From contig CAVAII010000147.1 in assembly GCA_963588535.1 (NCBI GenBank), forward strand, positions 1-17,631: a stretch of 17,631 nucleotides of DNA, written 5' to 3'. The stretch's first letter is position 1. Each line of letters opens with the position of its first letter. Below the pieces are notes generated by a model that made no database searches, had not been told where the DNA came from, and saw nothing but the letters and a program-made list of their open reading frames with translations. This stretch comes from Scybalousia_A sp963588535. Its GTDB lineage: Bacteria; Bacteroidota; Bacteroidia; Bacteroidales; P3. Below are positions 6,395 to 14,247 of the stretch, piece after piece. Position numbers and translations under genes: made by a program.

Positions 6395-7801
6395 TTATGC
6401 GAAATTTTTTTTAATATTTTGTTCTACGTGTTGAATAAGTATATTTATATCAGGATTTTGGGACAATTCTTGGGCAACTCTTTCTGCACAATATACACTT
6501 CGATGTTGTCCGCCCGTACAACCAAAATATACGCTTAGGTTGGCAAAATTTCTTTGATGATATACCCTAATCGACTGATTAATTATTTTTAGTACATTAT
6601 CAATAAAAAATTTCACATCGCCAAATTGATCCAAATAGTTCTTAACCTCTGGATCTAATCCGGTTAGTTGTTTATAGCTTTCTACTCTTGCTGGGTTTGG
6701 CAAGGCACGACAGTCGAATACAAAGCCACCACCATTGCCCGATAAGTCATGTGGATAACCTTTGCGGTAAGAAAAACTCTTTATATTTATTGTTAGTTTG
6801 GTACCATTAGCAAGAGAGAGGATCTTTTGATTGGTTAGGATTTGAGAAAAACAACTCATAAGGTGTTCAAGAGGAAGATCAAGACTAATATTCTGCATTA
6901 GGAATTGAAGGTTCTTTAAGGCAAAAGGAATACTTCTAACAAAAGTCCGCTTTTTCTCGTAGATACCTCTAAAACCATACGCACCAAGATTTTGAATAAT
7001 ACGCATATAGACGTAAGCATAGAAGTATTTTTTGCTTTTTGTGGTGTCTATTTGAGTGTATTTAACAATATTCTCAAAGTATATGTTAAGGAGTTTTTCT
7101 CTTGTATCGTTATCGAAATCTGTTTTGGAGTTGAAAAGGAAAGAAGCCAAATCATAGTATAGACTTCCCTGACGACCTCCCTGAAAGTCGATGAAATATA
7201 CTTCGTTGTTGTATATCATCATATTGCGAGGGATAAAATCTCGATAAACAAAGTAATCGTTCTCGCAAGATAGGAGATAGTCTATCAAGGTATTGAAATC
7301 CTTTTCGAGTAATTGCTCATCGAATTGGAGATCAAAGAATTTGAGAAAATAATATTTGAAATAATTACAATCCCACATCATACTTTGTTTGTCGAACTTC
7401 TTAGTAGGGTAGGCAAGTGAGAAATCGAAATTAGGAATTGTCTGCATTCTTGCCAAAGCACTCATTACTTGTTCGTAATAAGGCAAAGTATCCTCGAAGG
7501 TATTGTTTTTAAGGTAGTCGAACAAAGTAATATCGCCCAAATCTTGCTGTAGATATACGTTATTCTCCAAGTCCTCGGCATAGATTTGCGGGACGTTGAT
7601 ATTATTACTTTTTAGTTGTTTGGCAAATGAGATAAAGGCTTTGTTTTCGCTAATATTCTCACTATAAGTACCTACACAATGGTGATTTTGTGAGATTAGA
7701 CGGAAATATTTCCTATTGCTACCCGTTGCTGCTACGTTCTCTGTTTTCTCTACTTTCTCATTAAAAGTCTTTTCAAACAGATTTTCCAATGCTTCAATCA
7801 T
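6395..7801 (-). CDS. Phosphotransferase (APH/AmgK-like) fused to a RapZ C-terminal domain
   Basis: The 468-residue product has two parts. Residues 1-320 form a kinase of the aminoglycoside phosphotransferase fold: a GSNRKYFRL nucleotide-loop strand (27-35), LQQDLGD (84-90), the catalytic loop YRDFIPRNMM with D188 and N193, and the metal-binding YFIDFQGG with D205. Residues 336-445 match the RapZ C-terminal domain: INIKSFSYRKGYP, FVFDCRALPNP and CTGGQHRSVY (428-437). In enterobacteria that domain binds the sRNAs controlling GlmS, behind a P-loop kinase that is absent here. AmgK-type kinases phosphorylate amino sugars in cell wall recycling. Sugar phosphorylation coupled to amino-sugar sensing is therefore plausible, but the substrate is unknown. 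It follows ispD by 35 bases on the same strand. Confidence 0.88.
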   Translation of the reverse strand: MIEALENLFEKTFNEKVEKTENVAATGSNRKYFRLISQNHHCVGTYSENISENKAFISFAKQLKSNNINVPQIYAEDLENNVYLQQDLGDITLFDYLKNNTFEDTLPYYEQVMSALARMQTIPNFDFSLAYPTKKFDKQSMMWDCNYFKYYFLKFFDLQFDEQLLEKDFNTLIDYLLSCENDYFVYRDFIPRNMMIYNNEVYFIDFQGGRQGSLYYDLASFLFNSKTDFDNDTREKLLNIYFENIVKYTQIDTTKSKKYFYAYVYMRIIQNLGAYGFRGIYEKKRTFVRSIPFALKNLQFLMQNISLDLPLEHLMSCFSQILTNQKILSLANGTKLTINIKSFSYRKGYPHDLSGNGGGFVFDCRALPNPARVESYKQLTGLDPEVKNYLDQFGDVKFFIDNVLKIINQSIRVYHQRNFANLSVYFGCTGGQHRSVYCAERVAQELSQNPDINILIQHVEQNIKKNFA

Positions 7802-7836
7802 AATGTTTCTTAGTTTTTTGTTGTTATGAAAATTCC

Positions 7837-8508
7837 TTATTTATTCTCTAATATCTTTTGTGCTATTAGTAGATCCGAAGGGTAAGTTATCTTAATATTG
7901 TCTCTATTGCCTTCGATAATGTTTATTTCTTTACCAAAAGATTCTAATACAGAGGCATCGTCTGTGAATTTCTCCTGATATTCTTGTTTGTATGCGAGTT
8001 TGATTGTGGAGGTTAGGAAGGTCTGTGGAGTTTGTATAAGAAAGACTTCTTGTCTATTTACTGCGTGATTATTATTTCTTGACCCCATACGTATACTATC
8101 CGTAGCAGTTACAGCACAGATAGCATTACCATATTGAGAGGCTACAAGAAAACTATTCACGAAGGCTTCCTTGCTAACAAAAGGTCTAACGCCATCATGT
8201 ATAGCGACCAAAGAATCAGTATCCTCTATACTATCCAAAGCATTCCTAACAGAAAGAAATCTTGTCTTTCCGCCAAAAACTACTTTAAAGGGGATGTTTA
8301 GAGAATATTGCTCTTTAAGGGTATTGAATAGTTGTTCGTGTTTGCTATTTATGACAACTATTATATTATATGTATTATCAAACTCCCATATTCTCTCTAT
8401 GGTATGAAAAACTATTGGTTTATCATCTACAAGCAAGTATTGTTTTGGCATACTTGCTTGCATTCTTGTGCCATTACCACAAGCGAGGATGATAACATAT
8501 TTTTTCAT
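7837..8508 (-). CDS. ispD: 2-C-methyl-D-erythritol 4-phosphate cytidylyltransferase IspD
   Basis: The 223-residue product matches IspD in length and motif order. ILACGNGTRMQASMPKQYL is the CTP-binding loop with the conserved R15 and K22, followed by GGKTRFLSVRNAL, VAIHDGVRPFVS, AVTATDSI, QTPQTF, FTDDASVLE and the closing EGNRDNIKITYPSDL. The enzyme transfers CMP from CTP to methylerythritol phosphate, step three of the non-mevalonate isoprenoid pathway, in the cytoplasm. The loop has Cys10-Gly11 where many homologs have Ala-Gly, a minor change. It begins 22 bases after the queA stop, so both are likely on one transcript. Isoprenoid supply links it to undecaprenyl phosphate, recycled by the uppP product nearby. 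Confidence 0.95.
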   Translation of the reverse strand: MKKYVIILACGNGTRMQASMPKQYLLVDDKPIVFHTIERIWEFDNTYNIIVVINSKHEQLFNTLKEQYSLNIPFKVVFGGKTRFLSVRNALDSIEDTDSLVAIHDGVRPFVSKEAFVNSFLVASQYGNAICAVTATDSIRMGSRNNNHAVNRQEVFLIQTPQTFLTSTIKLAYKQEYQEKFTDDASVLESFGKEINIIEGNRDNIKITYPSDLLIAQKILENK

Positions 8509-8530
8509 TATAAGAGTATAGTGTATGGGA

Positions 8531-9586
8531 TTAAATAATCAACATAGCATCGCCGTAGGTTAGGAATTTGTAACCTTCTTTTAGAGCCTCTTGATAAGCA
8601 TGCATTATTAGTTTGTATCCACCGAATGCACAACTCATAATCAACATTGGAGACAATGGACGATTGAATTGACAAATCATAGCATCGGCAACTTGGAAAT
8701 TATATTCTGGGAATATAAATTTACTAGTCCAACCATTGAAAGATTTAACCTTGCCACCGATAGTAGCAGCCGTCTCTAAGGCTTTAGTAACAGTCGTACC
8801 AACGGCACAAATCCTATGTTTGTTTGTTTTGGTAGAGTTGATTTTCTCTGCAACCTCTTCGGTGATAATCATTTGTTCGCTATCGTTCTTATGCTTTGTT
8901 AGGTCCTCTACTTCTATTGGGCGGAAATTGCCTAAACCAGAATGTAGGGTTAGAAACTCTGCACCGATACCTTTTATCTCCATTCTTTTTAGTAGTTCTC
9001 TTGAGAAATGGAATCCTGTTGCAGGGGCAACAACCGCACCTTCGTGTTTGGCGAATATTGTTTGGTATCTTTTTTCGTCATCGTCTGCCAGTTCACGGAA
9101 TTGTAAGATATCATTAGGTAGAGGAGTGTCTCCAAGAGATTTCAATACCTTGTGAAAATCTTCATTACTGCCATCAAAAAGGAATCTTAATGTACGTCCA
9201 CGAGAAGTAGTGTTGTCGATAACTTCGGCAACTAATTCATTGTTTTCTCCAAAATATAGTTTGTTACCTATTCTTATCTTACGAGCAGGTTCTACTAAGA
9301 TATCCCAAAGTCTTGTGTTTGGATTTATTTCTCTTAACAAGAAGACTTCTATACGAGCATTTGTCTTTTCTTTGGTTCCTACTAGTTTGGCAGGGAATAC
9401 TTTGGTGTCGTTGAAAACAAACAAATCACCCTCGTCGAAGTAATTTATAATATCTTTGAAAGTTTTGTGTTCAATACTGCCGTCTTTTCTATTAACGACC
9501 ATTAATCTGCATTCGTCTCTTTGTTTTGAGGGGTATAGTGCAATACTATCCTTTGGTAAATTGTATTTGAATTGTGATAATTTCAT
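8531..9586 (-). CDS. queA: S-adenosylmethionine:tRNA ribosyltransferase-isomerase QueA
   Basis: The 351-residue product begins MKLSQFKYNLPKDSIALYPS, close to the family start (LPxxLIAQ-P), and continues with RDECRLMVVNRKDGSIEHKTF, GDLFVFNDTKVFPAKL, EGAVVAPATGFHFS, LHSGLGNFRPI, AVGTTVTKALE and a C-terminal MHAYQEALKEGYKFLTYGDAMLI. These are all hallmark QueA motifs, and the length is typical. It transfers and isomerises the ribosyl part of SAM onto 7-aminomethyl-deazaguanine in tRNA, giving epoxyqueuosine. No other queuosine gene is in the window. It is transcribed divergently from lysC across 153 bases and heads the queA-ispD-kinase/RapZ group. Confidence 0.96.
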   Translation of the reverse strand: MKLSQFKYNLPKDSIALYPSKQRDECRLMVVNRKDGSIEHKTFKDIINYFDEGDLFVFNDTKVFPAKLVGTKEKTNARIEVFLLREINPNTRLWDILVEPARKIRIGNKLYFGENNELVAEVIDNTTSRGRTLRFLFDGSNEDFHKVLKSLGDTPLPNDILQFRELADDDEKRYQTIFAKHEGAVVAPATGFHFSRELLKRMEIKGIGAEFLTLHSGLGNFRPIEVEDLTKHKNDSEQMIITEEVAEKINSTKTNKHRICAVGTTVTKALETAATIGGKVKSFNGWTSKFIFPEYNFQVADAMICQFNRPLSPMLIMSCAFGGYKLIMHAYQEALKEGYKFLTYGDAMLII

Positions 9587-9609
9587 AAATGACTGCTTTT
9601 AAAAGTACA

Positions 9610-9658
9610 CAACGAAAAAATTTATCTACTTATTATAAAATAATCAACGAAAAAATTT
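9610..9658. repeat. Pair of 14-bp direct repeats in the queA/lysC divergent region
   Basis: CAACGAAAAAATTT occurs at 9610-9623 and again at 9645-9658, 35 bases apart start to start. The copies overlap the predicted -7 and -33 elements of the queA promoter and lie just upstream of the lysC promoter. They may be a regulator site, or may simply reflect duplicated AT-rich sequence. Confidence 0.7.
9617..9647 (-). promoter_or_regulatory. Candidate promoter for queA
   Basis: On the minus strand TTG (9647-9645) is followed after 20 bases by TAAATTTT (9624-9617), one mismatch from TAnnTTTG. The predicted transcript starts about 24 bases before the ATG at 9586. Both elements lie within the two copies of a 14-bp direct repeat. 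Confidence 0.45.
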
Positions 9659-9685
9659 GTTTTGTATTGTAAGAAAGATAAAAGA

Positions 9686-9719
9686 ATTGTTAAGAGTATC
9701 GAAAAAAATATTATTTTTG
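9686..9719 (+). promoter_or_regulatory. Candidate promoter for lysC
   Basis: ATTG (9686-9689) and TATTTTTG (9712-9719, a full TAnnTTTG match) are separated by 22 bases, slightly longer than usual. The predicted transcription start near 9726 lies 14 bases before the ATG at 9740 and inside the longer open frame that begins at TTG 9662, so it argues for the later start. Confidence 0.6.
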
Positions 9720-9739
9720 CAAGCGAAAATAGTGTGTAT

Positions 9740-11047
9740 ATGGATATTTATGTTGAAAAATTTGGCGGTGCAAGTGTAAATAGTGCCGAGGCGATACTAA
9801 ACGTTGAACACATTCTAAGAATGGAGAAAAGAAAACGTGTAATTGTCATATCCGCTATGGGTAAGACGACTAACAAATTAGAGAATTTGGTCGGTAAGTG
9901 GTTTACAGAAAAAGTTTTCTTTCAATCGCAGTATGATGAGTTAAAAGATTACCATTTGGATATTATCAACAAATTGTTTGAGAATAGAAACGAAATATTG
10001 GATAAGAAAGATAATCTTATCAATATCGTAGAAGATATCTTTGAGGAGATGAAAAACAAACTCTATATTACTCCAACAACGGATTATAACTTTCTTTATG
10101 ATAGTATTGTATCGTATGGAGAGAGGCTTTCGACTACAATAATTTCGTATTATTTGAATGTAGTAGGTTTGAGTAATAAATTAGTCTATTCTTACACTAT
10201 TATAAAGACAGACAATAACTACAGAGACGCTAATGTTAATTGGACACAGACTCAACAACAGATAGAGGATAGAGTATTGCCGATGTTAGAAGAGTATGAT
10301 TTAGTAATAACTCAAGGTTTTGTCGGCGGAACCAAAGAGAATCTTACTACTACCTTAGGTAGAGAGGGTTCGGATTATTCGGCAGCCATATTAGCACATT
10401 GTCTTCTTGCAACAAGTATGACAGTGTGGAAAGACGTGCCAGGACTATTGAACGCAGACCCAAAACGTGTAGAAAAAACTGTTAAGATACTTTCTATGCC
10501 GTACACAGAAGCGGTAGAATTGAGTTATTATGGTGCTTCGATTATACACCCAAAGACAATAAAACCATTAGAGAACAAAAAAATCCCATTACATATCAAA
10601 TCCTTTGTCCAACCTCAAGAAAAAGGGACTTTGATTTGTGATACTCCGAGCGTTAATCCAATAGTTCCGAATTATATATTTAAAGACAATCAACTATTAC
10701 TATCTATCGTTCCGAGAGATTTATCTTTTGCGAGCGAAAAGATACTTTCTGAGATTTTCTTAATACTTTCCAAACACAAAGTTAGAGTAAATATGATGCA
10801 AAACTCTGCAATAAGTTTCTCGGTATGTTTTGATGAGAACAAAAATATACTACCTGCTTTGTTGAGTGATTTGGAAAAAGAATTTTTTGTTCGTTATAAC
10901 GAGGGATTGCAACTTGTTACTATCCGTCATTATACTGTTGGATCAATAGATAAAGTAATTACCAGACGTAAGATACTTATTGAGCAAAAGAGTAGAATAA
11001 CGGCTCAATATTTATTAGATAAAGACATTAACCCTTCAAATAATTGA
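9740..11047 (+). CDS. lysC: Aspartate kinase (monofunctional)
   Basis: The start chosen is the ATG at 9740 (MDIYVEKFGGASV). The frame is open back to 9662, but the extra residues are unlike the family and a promoter lies within them. The 435-residue product has the amino-acid kinase motifs KFGGASV (residues 7-13; usually KFGGTSV), TTLGREGSDYSAA, VWKDVPGLLNADPKRV and ELSYYGASIIHPKTIKPL. A C-terminal regulatory part with ACT-like pattern follows (VPRDLSFASEKILSEIFLIL... VNMMQNSAISFSV). It phosphorylates aspartate, the first step towards lysine/diaminopimelate, threonine and methionine. No homoserine dehydrogenase part is attached. The ACT region suggests end-product inhibition, but the effector cannot be told. 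It is divergent from queA. Confidence 0.92.
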   Translation: MDIYVEKFGGASVNSAEAILNVEHILRMEKRKRVIVISAMGKTTNKLENLVGKWFTEKVFFQSQYDELKDYHLDIINKLFENRNEILDKKDNLINIVEDIFEEMKNKLYITPTTDYNFLYDSIVSYGERLSTTIISYYLNVVGLSNKLVYSYTIIKTDNNYRDANVNWTQTQQQIEDRVLPMLEEYDLVITQGFVGGTKENLTTTLGREGSDYSAAILAHCLLATSMTVWKDVPGLLNADPKRVEKTVKILSMPYTEAVELSYYGASIIHPKTIKPLENKKIPLHIKSFVQPQEKGTLICDTPSVNPIVPNYIFKDNQLLLSIVPRDLSFASEKILSEIFLILSKHKVRVNMMQNSAISFSVCFDENKNILPALLSDLEKEFFVRYNEGLQLVTIRHYTVGSIDKVITRRKILIEQKSRITAQYLLDKDINPSNN

Positions 11048-11055
11048 AAAAAATA

Positions 11056-11085
11056 TTGTTAATTGACAATTGTTTTGTATTTTTG
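11056..11085 (+). promoter_or_regulatory. Bacteroidota-type promoter for ftsX, with an internal palindrome
   Basis: TTG (11056-11058), 19 bases, then TATTTTTG (11078-11085) fits the consensus fully. Transcription should start near 11091, about 26 bases before the ftsX ATG. The spacer contains the interrupted palindrome AATTGACAATT (11061-11071), which could be an operator. The promoter lies just after the lysC stop, so ftsX need not depend on lysC transcription. Confidence 0.7.
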
Positions 11086-11116
11086 CAAAATCGTTTGATT
11101 TAACGAAATAACTATT

Positions 11117-11995
11117 ATGGCTAATAATAAACAACAAAATAAACGAAGTCTTTTGACGGCTAAGTTTTCTACTATACTAAGTATAGCACTTGTACTTTTT
11201 ATAGTTGCAGGTATGGTATTAATATCTTTTCATTTGTGGGATATTTCTTCACAAATCAAAGAAGAAGTGTCTTTTACGGTGTATATGAGCGATGATGCGA
11301 CAGACCAAGACAGCAAAGACTTAACCAAAGAGTTAACTACTAATTCTTTGGTAAAAAGTGCTAACTATGTATCCAAAGAAGATGCTGCTCAGATGATGGA
11401 TAAAGTAATGGGACAGGGACATTTGGACGCCTTAGACGGATTTAATCCTTATCAAGCCTCAATACAAGTCAACCTAAAGGCAGAGAATTTTACTATTCAG
11501 CAAATAAAATCTTTTATTGCTACATTAGAGGCAAAAAGTATGGTAGATTCTGTGGATTATAGGGACGATATTATCAACGATATCAATACTATCTATCGTA
11601 ATGCGAGTGCTTTCTTTGTTATTATCTTAATAGCACTGCTTATTATCTCAATGACGCTAATCAATCACACTATTAATCTAACTGTTCGCACCAAAAAATT
11701 ACTTATTCGTAGCATGCAATTAGTTGGAGCAAAGGCTTCATTTATTAGACGTCCATTCTTGATAAAAGGATTATGGTTAGGACTAATAGGAGGAGTGCTG
11801 GCAGATATCTTTACATTGATACTAATGCTATGGGTAAGCACATCTTTGGACGGATTCGATTTCTCGGTTTATTATTCTTTCTACATAATGGTAGCAGTCG
11901 GGATAATAGTATTAGGAGTGGTGCTTACGCTATTGTTCTCCTACATAGCAGTGATAAGAAATATGAATTTAAAAAATTATAAACTATACAATTAA
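11117..11995 (+). CDS. ftsX: Cell division protein FtsX (ABC transporter permease-like)
   Basis: The 292-residue product has the FtsX layout: a short basic N-terminus, a first membrane helix (about residues 17-42), a periplasmic domain of about 120 residues starting ISSQIKEEVSFTVYMSDDATDQD, and three C-terminal helices (about 165-187, 215-240, 252-280). The segment RTKKLLIRSMQLVGAKASFIRRPFLIKGLWLGLIGG is the typical cytoplasmic coupling loop and following helix. With the ATPase FtsE it forms a complex at the division site that activates peptidoglycan hydrolases. ftsE is not in the window, as is common in Bacteroidota. The DUF3098 gene follows with a one-base gap. Confidence 0.92.
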   Translation: MANNKQQNKRSLLTAKFSTILSIALVLFIVAGMVLISFHLWDISSQIKEEVSFTVYMSDDATDQDSKDLTKELTTNSLVKSANYVSKEDAAQMMDKVMGQGHLDALDGFNPYQASIQVNLKAENFTIQQIKSFIATLEAKSMVDSVDYRDDIINDINTIYRNASAFFVIILIALLIISMTLINHTINLTVRTKKLLIRSMQLVGAKASFIRRPFLIKGLWLGLIGGVLADIFTLILMLWVSTSLDGFDFSVYYSFYIMVAVGIIVLGVVLTLLFSYIAVIRNMNLKNYKLYN

Positions 11996-11996
11996 C

Positions 11997-12278
11997 ATGA
12001 ATATCAAGACAAAAAATTCTAAACCGCAATTTCAATTTGCCTTTACTAAAGAGAATTATATTTGGATGATAATTGGTATTGTTCTTTTGGCAATTGGTTA
12101 TATTTTGTTAGTAGGTGGAGGAAGCAAAGACCCTGATTATTTCAATTATGCCTTATTTAACGCAAGAAGATTAGTCGTAGCACCTATCTTTATTATATTA
12201 GGATTGTGCGTTGAGGTGTATGCAATAATGAAAAAAGGCAAACAACCAGACCAACAGCAAGATAAGACAGACAAATAA
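11997..12278 (+). CDS. DUF3098 family small membrane protein
   Basis: The 93-residue product has an N-terminal cytoplasmic stretch with FAFTKENYIWMIIGIVLLAI, a first membrane helix (about residues 22-40) ending in a GGGSKDP loop, the segment YFNYALFNARRLVVAPI, a second helix (about 59-78), and a charged Gln/Lys-rich tail. The tail, the F-x-F-x-x-x-N-Y-x-x-M-I-x-G start and the position after ftsX match DUF3098, a Bacteroidota family. The ATG is one base after the ftsX stop, so the two are co-translated. The context suggests an accessory role with FtsX, but no function is known. Confidence 0.88.
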   Translation: MNIKTKNSKPQFQFAFTKENYIWMIIGIVLLAIGYILLVGGGSKDPDYFNYALFNARRLVVAPIFIILGLCVEVYAIMKKGKQPDQQQDKTDK

Positions 12279-12312
12279 TAGCAATCTTTCTAAGGACGAT
12301 TGATATTGTTTG

Positions 12313-12438
12313 AATAATATTTGATTCTATCAAAATAATATTTGATTTTATCAGAATAATATCTAATTTTATCAGAATAATATTTGATTTTATTTGGATA
12401 ATATCTAACTTTATTTGAACAATATTTGATATTAGGAA
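12313..12438. repeat. 21-bp-period array D (six units)
   Basis: Six units of 21 bases start at 12313, 12334, 12355, 12376, 12397 and 12418 without spacers. Each follows AATAATAT + TTGAT/CTAAT + TTTATYWG, and the core switches between TTTGA and TCTAA from unit to unit. The same frame occurs in arrays A and B 8 kb away. T-runs recur every 21 bases, two helical turns, so the DNA may be intrinsically bent. Confidence 0.9.
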
Positions 12439-12458
12439 AATAAAAAAACAATTCATTT

Positions 12459-12488
12459 TTGTATTGTTTAACAAGGTTTGGATTTTTG
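12459..12488 (+). promoter_or_regulatory. Candidate promoter for uppP-truB
   Basis: TTG (12459-12461, in a T-run) and GATTTTTG (12481-12488, one mismatch from TAnnTTTG) are 19 bases apart. Transcription would start near 12495, at a 7-bp inverted repeat (GTAGAAA 12495-12501, TTTCTAC 12509-12515), leaving a leader of about 70 bases. Confidence 0.4.
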
Positions 12489-12565
12489 ATTATAGTAGAA
12501 AAGTAATATTTCTACGGACAAAGAAAAGAATAGAATATAAATCAGAAAAAACATAATAACAGAAT

Positions 12566-13423
12566 ATGAATACTATACAAGCAATAATAATTGCAATAGT
12601 TGAGGGTTTAACAGAGTTTCTCCCTGTCTCTTCTACAGGACACATGATCTTGGCACAAGGAGTAATGGGAGTAAAGAGTGATGACTTTGTTAAGGCATTT
12701 ACTATAATTATACAATTTGCTGCAATACTTTCGGTTGTATGTATCTATTGGAAAAGATTTTTTAGACTTAATCACGAACCTTTAGCAGAGAACGCAACCA
12801 AAATACAAAAGTTCTTGCACAAGTGGGACTTCTACTGGAAATTAGTAGTTGCCTTTATCCCTGCTGCCGTTATTGGTTTCTTGGGTAAAGCAAGTGGAGT
12901 GATAGATAAGTTTTTGGAGAGTGTACCTGTGGTTGCTATTATGTTAGTTGTGGGAGGTATCTTTATGTTGTTTTGCGATAAGATCTTTAACAAAGGCTCC
13001 GAAAAAACTATCCTAACAGAAAAGAAAGCCTTTCGTATAGGCTTGTTTCAATGTATAGCAATGATACCAGGAGTTTCAAGAAGTATGGCAACTATAGTTG
13101 GAGGTATGGCACAGAAACTAACTCGTAAGGCAGCCGCTGAGTTCTCTTTCTTCTTAGCAGTACCAACTATGGCAGCCGCAACAGGATTGGATCTACTAGA
13201 GTTAATCTTTAAGGAAGATTCTTCTTGGGCTACGTCTCACAATATATTTATCCTTATAGTAGGTTGTGTAGTTGCTTTTATTGTTGCAGTTTTAGCCATA
13301 AAAGGATTTGTATCTTTTCTAACAAAATATGGTTTCAAACTCTTTGGGTATTATCGTATAATAGTAGGGGGAGTAATAATCATATTGTTGTTATGTGGCG
13401 TTAATTTATCTATTGTAGACTAA
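12566..13423 (+). CDS. uppP: Undecaprenyl-diphosphatase UppP (BacA family)
   Basis: The 285-residue product is strongly hydrophobic with about eight membrane segments. Motif one, EGLTEFLPVSSTGHMIL (residues 13-29), carries the conserved E13, E17 and H26. Motif two, PGVSRSMATIVGGM (168-181), carries S171 and R172. These are the catalytic residues of the BacA family, and the length is usual. The enzyme dephosphorylates undecaprenyl diphosphate in the membrane, regenerating the lipid carrier for peptidoglycan and surface polysaccharides; overproduction gives bacitracin resistance in other bacteria. truB starts six bases after its stop, so they are co-transcribed. Confidence 0.95.
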   Translation: MNTIQAIIIAIVEGLTEFLPVSSTGHMILAQGVMGVKSDDFVKAFTIIIQFAAILSVVCIYWKRFFRLNHEPLAENATKIQKFLHKWDFYWKLVVAFIPAAVIGFLGKASGVIDKFLESVPVVAIMLVVGGIFMLFCDKIFNKGSEKTILTEKKAFRIGLFQCIAMIPGVSRSMATIVGGMAQKLTRKAAAEFSFFLAVPTMAAATGLDLLELIFKEDSSWATSHNIFILIVGCVVAFIVAVLAIKGFVSFLTKYGFKLFGYYRIIVGGVIIILLLCGVNLSIVD

Positions 13424-13429
13424 TCGAAA

Positions 13430-14200
13430 ATGATAATAGATCTAAAAGAAGGTTGTTATTTTCTTGTTGACAAACCATATACTTGGACATCGTTTCAAGT
13501 AGTCAAAAAACTAAAAGTAGCAATTCAAAAACTAACCTTAGAGAAACGTTTCAAAATCGGTCATGCTGGTACCTTAGATCCTTTGGCTACGGGTATGTTG
13601 ATAGTTTGTTTGGGCAAATGGACTAAGAAAATAGAGACTTTTCAACAAATGGACAAAGTCTATACAGGTAGTTTCTTTATCGGAGCCACAACTCAAAGTT
13701 TTGATATGGAACACGAAGTAGATGCTACCTATCCTACATCTCATATTACAGAAGAATTGTTGCACCAAACAGCACAATCTTTTGTTGGACAGATACAACA
13801 AACTCCTCCTGTGTATTCTGCTGTTAAGATAGGGGGCAAACGTCTGTTTTCTTACGCAAGAGAGATTAAGAATAATCCTAATAAAGGTCTTGACGATAGT
13901 ACACGAACAGAAGAAGAGGGTATTTCGCAACTCGAGAAAACAATTCAACCTCGTACAGTTAATATCTATGACTTCCAAATAACCAAAATAGAATTTCCGC
14001 AGGTATATTTTCGTATCAAATGCTCCAAAGGAACATATATTCGCTCATTGGCAAGAGATTTTGGTCAGAGATTAAATTCGGGAGCCTACCTATCGTCTTT
14101 GCGAAGAGAGAGTATAGGCGAATATAATGTAAAAGACGCTCTATCGCCTGAGAAATGGCAAGAGGAGATAATGAAGACGGAATACAAAAAAGAATTATAA
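13430..14200 (+). CDS. truB: tRNA pseudouridine-55 synthase TruB
   Basis: The 256-residue product begins with the Bacteroidota-like GCYFLVDKPYTWTSFQVV. GHAGTLDPLATGMLIVCLGK (residues 44-63) holds the catalytic Asp50. KVYTGSFFIGATTQSFDMEHEVD, TPPVYSAVKIGGKRLFSYARE and FRIKCSKGTYIRSLARDFG followed by LSSLRRESIGEY complete the TruB core. The enzyme makes pseudouridine 55 in the T-loop of tRNAs. An acidic, low-complexity insertion (about residues 146-166, NPNKGLDDSTRTEEEGISQLE) separates two conserved blocks and looks like a surface loop. There is no C-terminal PUA domain, as in many Bacteroidota. It lies 6 bases behind uppP. Confidence 0.95.
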   Translation: MIIDLKEGCYFLVDKPYTWTSFQVVKKLKVAIQKLTLEKRFKIGHAGTLDPLATGMLIVCLGKWTKKIETFQQMDKVYTGSFFIGATTQSFDMEHEVDATYPTSHITEELLHQTAQSFVGQIQQTPPVYSAVKIGGKRLFSYAREIKNNPNKGLDDSTRTEEEGISQLEKTIQPRTVNIYDFQITKIEFPQVYFRIKCSKGTYIRSLARDFGQRLNSGAYLSSLRRESIGEYNVKDALSPEKWQEEIMKTEYKKEL

Positions 14201-14247
14201 AGAGAATAAATATATAAAGAAACAGAAAAAATAAACACATCAATACG

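Larger units (their letters stand above)
12279..12565 (+). other. 287-base spacer between the DUF3098 gene and uppP
   Basis: It holds array D of the 21-bp-period family (12313-12438), a candidate promoter (12459-12488) and a small inverted repeat (12495-12515). An antisense open frame of 93 codons crosses the array, but its product is only the repeat translated as a hydrophobic seven-residue period, so it is not called as a gene. Confidence 0.8.

Noticed and set aside
8736..9155. Plus-strand 139-codon frame opposite queA
   Set aside because: It lies entirely within the well-supported queA gene, and its product is Ser/Leu-rich with no recognisable domain.
9662..9739. Longer lysC start at TTG 9662
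   Set aside because: The added residues do not resemble the family, a TAnnTTTG promoter element lies inside them, and ATG 9740 gives the usual M-x-x-x-V-x-K-F-G-G start.
12193..12474. 93-codon minus-strand open frame
   Set aside because: It is antisense to the DUF3098 gene end and consists mostly of the 21-bp array translated as a seven-residue Ile-rich period; no start signal or family resemblance.
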